Below are positions 12,722 through 25,900 of a DNA stretch of 64,000 nt, piece after piece; positions within the stretch are counted from its first letter, which is position 1; every line of letters starts with the position of its first letter. Made by a program: the position numbers and the translations under genes. Source of the stretch: Parasponia andersonii (Eukaryota; Streptophyta; Magnoliopsida; Rosales; Cannabaceae); contig JXTB01000118.1 in assembly GCA_002914805.1 (NCBI GenBank), positions 18,686 to 82,685 of the forward strand, in the 5' to 3' direction. Under the pieces are notes generated by a model. It was not told the DNA's origin and did not search any database. It was given only the letters and a program-made list of their open reading frames with translations.

Positions 12722-13080
12722 TTGGTGAAGTGACTCTGCGTTTTGATTAAGAGAAGAAGTAAAAAAAAAAAGGTATGAAATGGAAATGAAAGAAAATTAG
12801 ATCTAGTATGTGTAGTGCAGTGAGACTGAAATTTCACCTGGCGGAATGCGAAGCGAACGAGAAGCCAATTGGTTTAGAGAGGGAGAGAGAAAGAGAAAGA
12901 GAGTGAGTAGAAAAATGGGGGAGGGAGAAGGAGGAGGATATGAAGGAGTTGGGAACAGAGGAATTGGTCGATGAAAACGAGGGGAGTAGTTGCTGTAGCT
13001 GTACGACTCAAAACTCTTCACTGATTGCAAACTCCGCCCACCCCCAACTCCCTCCAACTCAACATATTCGGAAGCCCAAA
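12722..13080 (-). promoter_or_regulatory. Probable 5' UTR and core promoter of CAC2
   Basis: On the minus strand, a long CT-rich tract (about 12878-12905) lies about 160-190 bp upstream of the ATG, next to a CCAATTGG palindrome near 12868. Pyrimidine patches of this kind are common in TATA-less promoters of plant plastid-protein genes. No clear TATA box was seen. The transcription start is unknown. Confidence 0.4.
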
Positions 13081-13100
13081 ATTATTATTATTCTTATTTC

Positions 13101-13631
13101 GGGTTAATGGCAAAAATGATCCCGAAGTATCTAACTTATGGCAATTTGTCTTCAAAGTTTTAATTGTGTCAATTAAATCTTTAAATTTGACGATTTAAAA
13201 TAATTTGATTTTTAGATTATTTAAATTACAATTTGTTATTAAAATTCCGAAAAAAAAAACACATATAAGGAGTATATAGTAGCAATAAAAATGTATTTGA
13301 AAAATAATTTAAGAATTTTAAGCATAAAAATAAACAATCATAAAAAAATTCTCTAAATTTATAGAAAGAACCTTAAAAACGTGTAAATAAATACATCTTT
13401 CATTCTCTTTAAATCATTTTACTTAGTTTATTTTCCATTAAATATACTTTCAGATACAATAACGTGCTACTCATATGCATTTTTTAGTCAGAAAATAACA
13501 TCATGTTGTAATTTATGTAGTTTAGGGATTTTGTTTCAAATTAGAAATTTTAAGAACTTACCTCAATTAAAACTTAAGGATCAAATTGCTACAAATTAGA
13601 TAGTTCAGGGACCATATGTATGCCATAAACC
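13101..13631. mobile_element. MITE-like terminal-inverted-repeat element, family A copy 2
   Basis: About 530 bp. The left end GGGTTAATGGCAAAAATGAT is mirrored by the right end, whose reverse complement begins GGTTTATGGCATACATATGG and continues with TCCCTGAACTATCTAATTTG. The inner parts include 'acgtgctactcatatgcatt', similar to 'tcctcgtgtgtgctttt' in copy 1. No coding capacity. It sits about 380 bp upstream of the CAC2 start codon. Confidence 0.7.
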
Positions 13632-13694
13632 ATATTGTTTATTATTATTATTATTATTAACAAAAATAGTCCTTTTGAACAATTAGTACATTTC

Positions 13695-14218
13695 AGTCAT
13701 ATTTGGTATGTCGTATTGTATTCTATTATGATGTATTGTATTGTATTATTTTATTATAGTATTATGTTTGGTTTTGCATTTTGTATTAAGATGTTGTATT
13801 AAAAAATAATTTTAAAATATACCATTTCTAAAAATTTACTTAGAAAAATACTATTTTCAAAAAATATTTAGGAAAATACCACTTATAAAATTACCACTTT
13901 AAAAAAATTATTTACAAAAAAATCACTTTATAGATATTTACTTAGAAAAATACCACTTTTGAAATGGATAACATGATATGAGAAAGAAATTAAGAACAGA
14001 AAACTTGAGGAGAGTAGATATTATACAATACTACATTAAAATTAAAATTATATAATACAATATATTACATATTTTTTATTCTATATTAGATAATATTTTT
14101 TATATTTTATTAAATTTTAATGTCATATTAAATAATACAATACAAAATACTACCAAATATAATATTATGTTTAATTAATATAATACAGAGTCCTTATATA
14201 GTATACCAAACATGACCT
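13695..14218. mobile_element. MITE-like element with TCATRTTTGGTAT ends
   Basis: The left end AGTCATATTTGGTATG matches the reverse complement of the right end, GGTCATGTTTGGTATAC. Both then lead into 'tgtattntatta' phrases. The interior is AT-rich with repeated 'aaaaataccactttt' words and has no coding capacity. No target duplication could be fixed, so the superfamily is open. Confidence 0.6.
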
Positions 14219-14467
14219 TCATTTTCTAAAATATTCAAAAATGTCTTTCCTTTGGGAAAAAAAAATTAGAATGTTATAAGTAAATATAATCTACTTTTTC
14301 AAGATATGTAGACATAATTTTTGGATTAGGTATTTTTTATTAATATATATATATATATATGCATATATCATTTTAATTCAAGAAGAGTGAAAATGAAATA
14401 TAAAAGAATATACGTATATTAAGAAAATTAATGATTAAAATAGTTGGAATTTCTTTAAATATTTTTA

Positions 14468-14776
14468 GGTCCTGTTTAGAACCTTGATTTTTTTAGGGGA
14501 AGAAAAAAAAAATTCAAGAGATTTCATTTTCTCTTACTTGGATTCAAACAAAAATCAAGAGAAAAAATTTCCAGTAAAAGTGGAAGATAGATTTGATTTC
14601 GTATATAAAATTTTGACAAATTAATTAAGAAAGAGAAAATTTTCAAAACAGAGTTTTAGAGAAAAGTTTCAAAACAGAGCTTTATAAAATTTTGGAAAAA
14701 TATTTTTTGTTTGTTTTTTCTATGATTTTTTTCTCATAATTTTTTTTCTCCAAAAATCATAGTTCCAGATGGAGCC
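14468..14776. mobile_element. Decayed MITE-like element, about 310 bp
   Basis: The left end GGTCCTGTTTAGAACC followed by TTGATTTTT matches the reverse complement of the right end, GGCTCCATCTGGAACTATGA followed by TTTTTGGAGAAAAAAAA. The inverted repeats are about 40 bp with several mismatches. No coding capacity and no clear target duplication. Confidence 0.5.
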
Positions 14777-16217
14777 GAGGATTAATTTAATTTAAAAAAA
14801 AAAACTAATCTGAGGAAGTTTTCCATATATTCCAACGTAAAAGACCTTATGTTGGATAACTAAATAAATTAATAGATTAAAAAAAAAAGTAAGTTTGGTG
14901 ATAAACTCCCCTATTGTTGGTGGAGGACCTGTAGGTTTTTAATCAGCTGTATGTCCATGAAACCACTGTTTGTATAAACTACATTATTTTAACACTAATA
15001 ATTTTTCGTGATCACCACCAGTACTGCTTAACATATTTCTTTGAAAATTACATATCTCTACAATTTCCTTACATGAAAATTCGTGGTTATTTTATCTTCA
15101 AAGAACAAAAAAAAAAAGAATAAATAAATAAAGAACATAGTAGTTTTCCTAATTGGTTTAAAAGACTATAGTAAAAATCCACTAATTTATTCACGTTCTC
15201 AACACTTTAAAACAACTTGCTTTAAAGGGTAGCCACGATTAATTATGGAGAAAACTATGAACTCAATTAAATAAATAAGGTTAATTAGAAGATATCAACT
15301 TTACTAAGAAAAGTGGAGATTAGACCAAGAACAGTGGAAATAGTGAAAAACATAAGAGTTAGGGAAATATGGTATAGAATGCCAAAAAATGCCACTCTTT
15401 TAAATAAACAATTTAATAATATAATTTTCCTTTTTTCACAAATTAAGGCAGTGGGTCTATCGTTATCTTATTTTTTCTCTTCCCACCTTCTGCTTAAAAG
15501 ACTCTTTGTAGAATTTAAGATTTTAACCTTTTTCTTGTCTCACCCTTTATAAATGCATTAATTCAAAAATTGGTCATTAATAAAAATCAAATAAAAAACT
15601 GTTACCCATTAATTACTCACACGGTGTAATTTCGCAAAATTCTCATTCATTTCCTTCTTCTTTTTTTTTAAATGTCGTGTCTTCTTCACAAAACTCAACA
15701 TGTAAAAACTCTGATATATATATATATATATATATTTAAATGAACAAACTATTTTATGAGACTTTAAGGATTAATCAGTTATCAGTATCTTTTTCACTCT
15801 CTCTTTTCTTTTGTTTTTCTCCTTTCTCTTTGAAAATTAAAGGTTTTTAAGTTTTCTTTTAGGGTCATGAATTATAGAGTCTAAAACCCTAATTAAAATA
15901 TCAACAAAATCTTTTAAAGAAAAAATAAAGAGAAATTTGACTCCCTGAAATTGTCAGAAATCATGATATATTCATTAATGACTAAAAAACTTTATTTCTG
16001 TATTTAAGATATTGACCTTTGAAAGTTTACCGCATAATAAGTTGATAATTTAAACTAATAATTTAATCAAGCATATTTGAGGAGGTGTTCTTAGTAATGA
16101 GTTCACTATATTGTAGAAATAATATGATTCTTGCCATTTCTTATAAAAGAAATGTTGTAGGAGAACATTATTAATTAATTAATAAACAAGGATGCAATAA
16201 AGTCAGCATTGAGGCAA
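14777..16217. other. AT-rich intergenic DNA, nothing recognised
   Basis: No gene-like ORF with recognisable content on either strand. An (AT)n run lies at about 15715-15735. Short open frames here have biased, low-complexity composition. Confidence 0.5.
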
Positions 16218-16638
16218 AGGCTATATTTGGTAAAAAAAGAAAGAAAATAGAAGAGAGAGATAAAATAGGATGAAGAAAAATTATGTGAGATGGAAAGAAA
16301 AGTCTACATTTGTTTGTACTAACGGATGAAAGAAAACTGGTTAACTTAAAATAACTACTTTACTCCTATCTTATTATTATTTAAAAAGTTTGGTGTGCAT
16401 GGATAGTTTAATAATTCAATACACTCATTAACAAAGGAAACTTTTCCCTTCCCGTATCCCTCCATTTTCGGAGGGAAAATACAAGATGAGCTCTATATTA
16501 ATTTTTTTCATCTATTGGTCTCTTCTTTCTTCTTTTACATCCTATCAAACAGTCTTATTTTTTTTTTATGTTTTTTTCTCTATTTTCTCCTTTGACTCTT
16601 TCCTTTTTCTTTCTTTTTCCTCTTACCAAATATAGCCT
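16218..16638. mobile_element. MITE with AGGCTATATTTGGTA ends
   Basis: About 420 bp. The left end AGGCTATATTTGGTA is exactly matched by the reverse complement of the right end, TACCAAATATAGCCT at 16624-16638. Purine-rich on the left and pyrimidine-rich on the right, the similarity continues for about 60 bp. No coding capacity. No clean target duplication, so hAT or Harbinger type cannot be decided. Confidence 0.75.
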
Positions 16639-16825
16639 AAAAGTATACTATTAATATCAAAATTATTTTGAGGAAAACATATAAATTTAAGAGCTCGTTG
16701 ATATATATGTTTCATTTTATTTTCATCGAAAAATTCATTTTCATTTTTAAATTGTCAAGGATTTAAACTTTTATCATTAATATTATAAATAAAACATGGC
16801 TACCAATGAGACTGAGCAAGTGACT

Positions 16826-17325
16826 AGGTTTGGCAATTTTCTACACAATACGGTAATATGACTTAAAAACGGCACCATAGAAATGGATTTGAATGACATA
16901 TTTAATTTCCGTGCCAATTTTGGATTGATACTAGTAACATGATTAATAAATAGGTAAGTTTATCGCGAAAATGAGTCATATAATACATTTAACTAAACGG
17001 GTCGTTTTCATGTCAACATGACATGACATGTTTATGAATATTTTAATATTTTAAATGTAATTTTAATTAATTCTAAATATTTTTATATGTATTTAGTTGA
17101 ATTAATTAGTATTTAATTGTGTTAAAATTGAATAATCATGTCAAACAGGTTATAAATAAGTATACGACATATTTATTTAACAGGTTACACATCATGTCGC
17201 GTTCAGGTTTAGATTTTTTGCATACTTATTAATCGTGTCGTACTTAGATTGAAGTATTATCGTGTCGAGTCGTGCCATAATCGTGTCGATCCGAATACGA
17301 CACGACAACACGAATTGCTATCCCT
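16826..17325. mobile_element. Non-autonomous element with CGTGTCG-rich right half
   Basis: The left end AGGTTTGGCAATTTT is partly matched by the reverse complement of the right end, AGGGATAGCAATTCGTG. The right 120 bp is rich in 'cgtgtcg' and 'cgacacgac' words. This looks like a widespread plant repeat whose edge reads 'acacgaattgc.atccct'. Superfamily uncertain. Confidence 0.5.
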
Positions 17326-17456
17326 ACAAATGACAATATTCCATCTAAGTTTAAAAGTGGAGATGATTATAATGATTTTGTTTTTTAACTAACATCCTCC
17401 TAAATCTTCACTCCATGATTCACTTTAATAAGACATAAAAATAAATAAATAAAATA

Positions 17457-18664
17457 GGACTAAAGTCATGAGAGATCCCTACACTTTTTCCGTCAATAAA
17501 TGGTTCCTGAATTTTTTATTTGTGCCACCATTGATTCCAAAACTCTTCTAGTACCATTCATCTAAATGATAAACTCCATTAAAGTTTTTTTGATCAATTT
17601 TATGTGTTTTTTACTTGTTGGGCAAAGTAGGACTTTCATGGAGAAATTAGAGAATATATTAAACAGTCCTAAATTATAGTAGGAAGAAAAGACTCCTTTC
17701 CATAAAAATTAAAAAATAGAAATAAAAAATCGCTCCTCACATCATTCTCTCACCAACAAACAACATATTTCATCTTTCAATGTCTTCTCCATTAGTTTCT
17801 CTTTCGATGAAGAATTTTCGTTTTAAAAATCAATCCTTTAGAAGTGACTTAACAACATATTTATTCTAGTTTGACCTTTTTAAAACTTGATAGTCATTGA
17901 GAAATAAAAGTATTAAAAAATCTTCCTAAAAAAACTACTAGGTTTATACTTCATTAAAAATGTCTTTTTAAATAGAAAAAAAATATATCATAAGACTTTA
18001 TCTAAATATGTTTAAAAGTAACTTCTGAGTTTTGAAAGATTTTTAGAAACTATACCAATCAGGCCGTATATTATTTGATACTAGAATTCTGGTTCTTCTA
18101 TTGTTGCCTTTCTATTTGACTTTTGACAAAAATTATATGGTGGATCATCGTCCCTTAATGTACAACTCTTTTCCTTTTAATGATGTTAATGAAACGGGAA
18201 GACTTTGTAAGATACGGACATTAAAATATGTATACATTCCGCTCTTTTCATATACAACATTACGATTCAACAATAGAATTTTCAATTATTGTAGGAAATT
18301 GGGTGTCATTTTCAGAACTTGTTTGTTTTGTTTTTTTTTTTTAAAAAAAAAACAATTGTCTTACTAGCCAACAAATTTAAGAATCATTTTTATTTTATCA
18401 GCTAAACAGTTTAGGATTACATATAATACAAGTTTAGCATCAGAAAGTGCTAGTTTTATACTTACAACGTAACAACTTTCTGCGTCACTATTCCATCCGA
18501 TTTTTTTTTAAAAAAAAAACTCAATTCAATATTTGGGCGGATTGTAATACACTATAAAAATTTCATTTAAATTTAATATTTGGACGGGTGATGGTGCACT
18601 AGAAAAATTCAGGACCACTAGAGGTACAAAAGAAAATTCAGGGACATTTAGATACTTTAACCCC
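17457..18664. mobile_element. 1.2-kb element with about 75-bp terminal inverted repeats
   Basis: The left end reads GGACTAAAGT, then TCCCT, TGGT, CCTGAATTTTT and GTGCCACCAT. The reverse complement of the right end has the same words in the same order: GGGTTAAAGT, TCCCT, TGGTCCTGAATTTTT and GTGCACCAT. The interior has an 88-codon frame at 18101-18367 that resembles nothing I know. Most likely a non-autonomous DNA transposon. Confidence 0.6.
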
Positions 18665-18737
18665 AAAAAAATATTATTAAACAAACCTTAGTAAAATCGA
18701 CGTTAAAATGTTTCTTTTTTAGCATTAACCTAAAGTA

Positions 18738-19076
18738 AGGATTAATTATTTTATTGGTTTTCAAATTATTGATTTTATATTTTTAAATTTCTCATTTGGT
18801 CCTTCAACTTTTAACATTATTATCTTTTAATTCTTTGTAATATTTTTCTTTAAATGTGGAACTTGATCCAAAAATTTTGGGCTAATACTAAATATTTTGT
18901 AAGAAGTTAACATAGTTTCATAAAATTTAAAATAAACTTGCAGAATAAATGTTCTTTGTTCAAGGACTAACAACCGGGAACTTTACAGGTTTTAAGACCC
19001 AAATGACAAATTTCAGAAATTAGGGGCCAAAGTATGATTTTCTCAATCATTTAGGAACAATTGGGTAATTAATCCT
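18738..19076. mobile_element. MITE-like element, about 340 bp, with AGGATTAATTA ends
   Basis: AGGATTAATTATTTTATTGG at the left is mirrored by the reverse complement of the right end, AGGATTAATTACCCAATTGT. The inverted similarity runs inward about 70 bp to a shared 'TTTGTCATTTGGGTC'-like phrase. No coding capacity. Confidence 0.65.
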
Positions 19077-19924
19077 CAAAATAACCAAGACTATTTATTG
19101 ATCTTGCCCCAGAGCCGACCCAAACTCTGCTTCTAATTGGTAAGGACTTCGGACCTCAAAGCTGGTTATTCTATCTTGACTCTTGAGTCATTCTCGTTAA
19201 CGTCTCATGTAGCAAATGTTCATAGTTAATGAGAGATCGTGTACTTGTTGCATTAAACAAAGTAAATCTTAGACTCTTTTTTTTTTTTAAACAAAGTAAA
19301 AGTAAATCTTAGACTCATTTTCCCATCTTCTATGTTGAAATAATGACATTTGACATTTCATTAATATGATGGAAAGTTTGTCGAATTAACTAGGACTACG
19401 GAGAAATGTATCTTTGTTGCTGCTGTTTATTTGCCCATCATTAGTATGGTTAAGAATAATTAGTCCTTACCCCCTACGGACTTTGTACTTGAGTGCCCCT
19501 AAATGCCAAAACTATTCTTCTTTACTCACCAACATTAAAACTGTTGGAAGTAAGCCCAACAACTTCAACGGGGGGTCTTTTGGGATAAGAGATTTTTGTG
19601 AATACCCAGGAATACACAAACATGCTGTAAAACATAAGCACGACCACAACAAAAATGTCAGAATTTTTTTTTCAAGTCATCAATTACTTTTTTACACTCC
19701 TTTTCCTCCTTGGTTTTACCAAGATAGGATGTATACAATGTGAACTAACAATTGAACTGGACGAGGGAGGGAGGGAGAAAAGGGAGAAAAATAAATAAAT
19801 AAAGGAAAAAATACCTTCGAGATGCAAAAGAACCAAAGAGGTTCCAAGAGAACCTAACTCGAATACTTCACATGGCAGCTGCTTTTGTAGATGTCAATGA
19901 AAACCTTGATCACAGGATTTGCAT
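19077..19924. other. Intergenic DNA and 3' flank of HEN2
   Basis: A plus-strand frame at 19414-19743 has no recognisable content and overlaps the likely 3' flank of the minus-strand helicase, so it is not called as a gene. The 3' UTR of HEN2 should lie to the left of 19925. Confidence 0.4.
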
Positions 19925-22900
19925 TTAAAGATAGAGGGAATTTGCAAACATTATACCCCGGCGAAGGCTCTCACTTGCTGCGGCAAATTTGTTCTCTAAA
20001 TCAACTTCTCCCACGGCCTGAGCAGCCCCACGTAACTTGAATTTGGCAAAAAAAAACAATAAAAAATCAAGAAACAATCTTAATACAGAGTGTTCAGCAG
20101 AAGAAAAGCCCAAACGAAAGAAAGTTTGGCATTCTTTTCCAGATTTGATGGAATGGTAAAGAGCAAGGGGTGCCACACCCCTTCGCATGTTCTTAGCATA
20201 TGCATACTTTATTGTAACACACAAGCTGAAATTCCTAATAACCTATGGAACTTATACGACTCATCTCTAGCCAAAACCATCGGCAGTCAAGAAGGCCATG
20301 CGCTATGCGCTCAGCTTGGGCAGCAGAGTGAAAAGCTATTGTTACGATACAGTAAACCCAGCCTAGGCTCATTAAGAAGTTCTTCACCAACAAAGGTATT
20401 TTGTTTTGTTTTCTATTTATTTCCTTTTGTGTCTTACTTATATTGTTCTTGAACAGCGCAGGACACAAACAAGTACCTTTGTAGGGGAAGATCCCTATTA
20501 CTATGATGCGGAGCTCAAGTGGATAAAGGTACAAAGTTAACTGTAAAGAATATATCTTAAATGCTAATTAAATGTAGAGAATATATCTTAAATGCTTATT
20601 ATAAATGTACCTGGTTCAAAAACTCATCGAGCCTTTTAGCACTTCGAATGACACTACCTTCAAAGATATCAGTCATCTGTATGACATCTGAAAAACTTGC
20701 ACCCTGGAGGAAGATAAATAAAAATAAACTAATAATGTGTAGAGATCGAGAACAGCTTTGGACCAGAATTCAAAGAGAAATTGAGAGAAAGTTGCAGATT
20801 ATATTACTATTAACTAAAAAGAAGGAACGATACAGGGGTACTAAGCTTTCGATAGGCTTAGTTCTCTCCTACAGAGCACAAATGCCCAATTTCATAGATT
20901 CTTCTTCCCTGCCCCTAACCCCTATGAGTCCCGCTTTATTCTGGCTCTCTCCCCATCACCTAGATTACTACTGATGTCACAATATTAACAACCTGCTGAT
21001 CTGGCTCTATATTTACTGAAGTTGACTCAACACGCCAATTCTGCAATACTCCTCCCTGTTGACTTGATTTACTCCTAAGTCATAGTTTTAGCACGCCTCA
21101 CATAGATGAATTGGATAGGAGGTTTATCATAATGTCAATAGCGCAAATTAAAAAATTTAAAATGAAAAACTTGCAACCGGAGGAAGATACATAAGATTAA
21201 CTAATCATGTCAATTGTCGAAATTAAATAATTTAAAATTATCACACCAACCGTTTAAACCAACAAAAGAATATCTTGCAATCCTAATACTTTTAGTAATC
21301 AAGGAGATGAATCAATGACGGCTAGACATACTGGTAAAACACCAAACACCAGGAGGTAAATAATTAACTACTACTAACCATCAAATGACTCCCCTGTAAT
21401 CTTTCTGAGTTGGAATAATGATTACAACCTAGTTAACATCTTAACAATCAAATCAACTAAACACTCGGGCAACGATAATATTTGAAAGACTCGTTCCATC
21501 ATTACAAAACATTTTTAAACTACTCAAACTTCCTAACCCACTAACCCGTTCGTTTCATATTTCAGTCCAAGTACCATCCTAGATCCAGTTTAAAAGTCTG
21601 TAGGCATTTTCTTCACACAATTAAATTTATTTAACCACCCCCATTAATAATGCAGAGCTATCACAGATATATGTAACACAAGGAAGCATCATAACACACA
21701 ATAAGTGAAACACACTGACCTTTGACCAGCAATATATCACGTCCATCAAATATGGCCTAACAGTTGATTCCACATACTCATCAATGTTTATATCTAATTT
21801 GCATTCATGTTGTATCTGCACTTATGTAGTAGTTGTTAAGTACTCAGAAACGAATTAAAATATCATAAAAACAGAGCATAGGAAATAATACAATACCTCT
21901 GCTATCCTCCTGGCACTGTCTTGGAGTTGTTGTAATGGTCTTGCAAGTTCTGTCCTCAACTGTATCTGCTCAGTTGATCTATCTCCTGGAATAAAACAAC
22001 TTGCAAGAGCGGCAATTTGGTGATGATCAAGATCATTAAATGTACCTGATTAACAAGCATTACTCAATATTGAAATAGGGGCACAGTGAAAAAAAGTAAA
22101 AATAACTGAACTAGCTTTGTGAGCACATTGACCAAGTTAAGCCCAAAAATTATGTAATTTTGCTTCAATAAAAAGTCCAAAGTCCATGAAATTCATTCTT
22201 AAAGTTTATTATTTTGCCAAAGCACAAAATTTGACCATGCTCAGCCAGCCAAAGCTGAATCTAGCCTTTAGAAATAATGGATGATCTGGACCCTTGCAAA
22301 AGGACCTCAAAATTCTCCAACCTTGATTGAAAAGCTCCAAATTAGGTCAGTAGCTGGCTGTTGTAAAAATAGAACAAAGAAGAAACACTAGCTTTGAGTT
22401 ACCATTGAACATTAGCTCAGTAACAAGGAGTTCATCCCCTGTATCAATCAAGCAGGCTGCCCTCCCCTTTAACTGGACAACACCATCAGCATCAATATGA
22501 CCAAGCTTCTTCAAGACTCGTGATCGGTTCTTAAGTTCATCTCGGAATTTTTGAAGCTGTGATATGAGAATCAAATTATACAAAACTGTTTCAGAACAGT
22601 AAGTTATGGGCAAAGCAGACAAAAGCTTATGTAGTGACACTTCGCATTAACAAATGAATTTATTAATAAAATAAAACTTTGTAAGCCTGCATTAAATTTC
22701 TTTGTCTCTCACGATATGTAGAAACATGGCAACTCATCCACACAAGAAAAACAAAATCATATTGTGTGCATCAAACCTGAGGAAAATACTTTTCTCATCT
22801 TTAACAAATTAAACTGCACCAAGAATATACTGAAAATATTAATATGAGGTGTAACCAGCAGATAAGCTAAAGGAGACCGTGTGTAAGCTTCTTGTTTAAA

Positions 22901-25900
22901 AACTAGAAGGAGACCCTGTGCAAGCTTCTTTTTGACAGTACAATATTAAAGCCTAAAAAATAACAGTAAGAAAGAGTCTTACTGATAGTAGCATAAAAAG
23001 AATGACTAGCATAGAACAATGTTGACTCCCCTACCTACATAAGTATCTTATCACTCCAAGCATAAGTTTTATAACTAAATAAACAGCTTATCCAAGCAAA
23101 GCATACCTGAGAATCACGCATCTTCGTCTTAAGTCGTTGAATTTCATGATTCACCTCCGCCTTCCTCTGAAAACTTTTAATCTGATCTACATCTTGAGAC
23201 TGCAGCAGCATCAGCAAAACAAACTAATAAGATAAACACCTTGAGAGTATCCTTTTGATAGCATCTTCTTCAAACATAACAAACCTTATAAAGTGGATGA
23301 GAATATAGCTTTTTTTCAAGTTCTTCGATTTGATTGACCAACTCAACAATTTCAGTATCTTCAATGCCCATGTCCTGCAATATATAATCCATAGAAAAAT
23401 AAGAACATTTTTCTACAACACTGAAAGGTTGTCTTTCTAAATGTAACAAGTGTCTATAATCTGATCTCTCTGTTTATCTCCTCCCCCCTTTCCCCCTCTT
23501 CCCTTTTTCGGGGTCAGACTGATAGTTACCGTTACAGGATTCAACTTAGGAAGGCCTTGGGGAAAACGAGTTCCCAGCTCCTGTACTGCAAGCAGAATGC
23601 TTTGCCTTGCCTCCAATGGCCTCAGATCTGGAGGTATAGAAATCCTGAGTCTGCTGAGAGCAGAAATTAAGGGTAACTGAACTGGGACCTATAACAGATG
23701 TAAATATACATTAGGAACTCCAACTATCAATTCAACAACAGAAACGAGAAATTAAAGCAGTAAAATTTTTCACTTCAAACTCACCACATGCATTTCACCC
23801 TTCTCTCCTGGACGAGGTGGACATGGTTTGGGTCGCGAACTATTCTCACTTGAACCAGGTGAACAGTGTAGCAAGGTATCCACTATATAACCACCCCCAC
23901 GTGTGCCCAACCCTGCTGAGGGCTTCTTAATAACATTAACTACAACACCCCAGCCCCAGTCTGTTCCACCTTCCCTAATTCTTACCTGAAACAAAAAAAA
24001 AAATGACCCCCTAAACAAGGTCAAGCAGAAAAGACATAATTGCAATCTTTAATCCTATGCCAGAGTGTGCTGGATATATGACAATAAAGAAGAAATAATT
24101 TAACGGCCAACAGAAACACAAACTCAGACAAGAAAAAATCAGGGAAAATCAAAAGGCCAACAGAAAGTTGAAGACCATAAAGCACACTATACTTCCTAAA
24201 GAACAAAAGTTCATAATGATTATGACCATATTCAAAATTCAACCAGAATGCTCGCTGTCAGCACATACCAGTCGACCAGGTTGAAGAAAATAAAGAATTC
24301 TTTCGGGCCTCATTATTTCTGACATCATCTTTTTCTCAAGTTGGGCTATATCAAGTTTAATCTTATGGTATTCAGCAACGGCAGCCTGTACATGAATCGA
24401 GAAGAAATAAAGCAGATATATAAATTACTAAAGAAAAAAAAAACTTGTGGACTGCTGGAATAAGAGAGAATTACCTCTCCTGATGCATCAAGCAATGCAA
24501 CTTCCTCCTCGAGCTTTGAAACCCTTTTGCCTATATCAGGTAAAGCCTGAACCATGAGAAAATTCAAAATAATTAATCACAATTCATCATGTAGCAATAC
24601 AAATGAAAGGAATGAATAAAAACCTTCTCATACTGAAATTGGTGGAATGAATTCTTTATCACATGTTCAGCAGTAAACTGGCCTTCTGCACGGCTCATCA
24701 AATTTAAAATGGAGTAGTAGCTCAATCTGAAGGTGCTCACTAAAGGAGCAGGTTTACCCAAAACCATGTCCCTGAGTGTATTCATCTCCATCTGTAAAAA
24801 GTATAAGAAAGATTGTTTATTTCAAAACTATGATCGTGATAATTCTCACTTTTTGCAGACTGCAAGCGAGTATTAAGAATAAAGCGAAAGTCTTTTCATC
24901 CATTCTCCCCCTGTTCAACACGTATAACTCTAACTTTTACACAAAAAATGGCCAACACTGAAGTCCATAAGATAAATGTAAAAAAGGAAAAGAATACAAC
25001 AGCAAGATTTGAGTACTGGATTTTTAATGGCACAGAGATAAATAGAGTGAAACATATATCCCCGAAAAAAAAAATGGTAGACATCACCTGCTCATCAATC
25101 ATTATAATACAAATACCGCGCTCATCTTTGCCACGACGCCCAGCCCTTCCACTCATCTACCAAAAAAAAATCATGATAATTATCAGACGTTCACATATAG
25201 AAAATATATTCTTCCACAAATACACTGATATGCAGCCAATGGAAGCATGTTATAAGGACAAAGCAAAGTGAACTTCTTCTCTTCTTTTTTATTCCTCTTG
25301 TTCTTCTTCCTTCATAGCCCAAAAATCCCCCGAACCAACTAAGCAGGCGAAAGGTAAAGCAATCTTCACTCACCTGGATATACTCACCTGATCCAATGAA
25401 ACGATGGCTATCCCCATCCCACTTCTTAACTGCTGTAAAAACAACTGTTTTTGCTGGCATATTCAAACCCATAGCAAACTGCACAGTGGAAATTATCATA
25501 AAGCCAAATCTTAAAATCTAATATAGAAACTGAAATCCCACACCTGAAAAACAATATAAAGAAGTAAAAGGAAAGATGAAAGTAAACTACTGCCAAGAAA
25601 TAATGTTACCGTCTCCGTGGCAAAAAGTGCCTTTACAAGGCCTTCTTGGAAAAGAATCTCAACCAACTCCTTAATAACAGGAAGAAGACCGGAATGATGA
25701 ACAGCAATGCCTCGCTGAAGTAGCGGCAACATCAACTCAATAGCAGGTAATTCTCTGTCTTCCTCATTCAAGCAGAGTATGGCATTACGAAAAACATGCT
25801 CTACTGTTTCTTTTTCCTCTTGGGTATTAAAATCAAGCTTGGCCATTGACATGGCATGTTGTTCACATTCTCTTCTACTGAAACTGAAAATAATAACCGG

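Noticed and set aside
12803-13057. 84-codon minus-strand frame upstream of CAC2
   Set aside because: Low-complexity Ser/Pro/Leu composition from a CT-rich promoter tract; the true start at 12721 lies downstream and matches the family.
19414-19743. 109-codon plus-strand frame
   Set aside because: No recognisable domain, no neighbouring exon, and it lies in the likely 3' flank of the HEN2 gene.
20561-20974. 137-codon plus-strand frame in HEN2 intron 14-15
   Set aside because: It overlaps the exon at 20611-20703 on the opposite strand and has no recognisable content. The intron part may be a repeat fragment.
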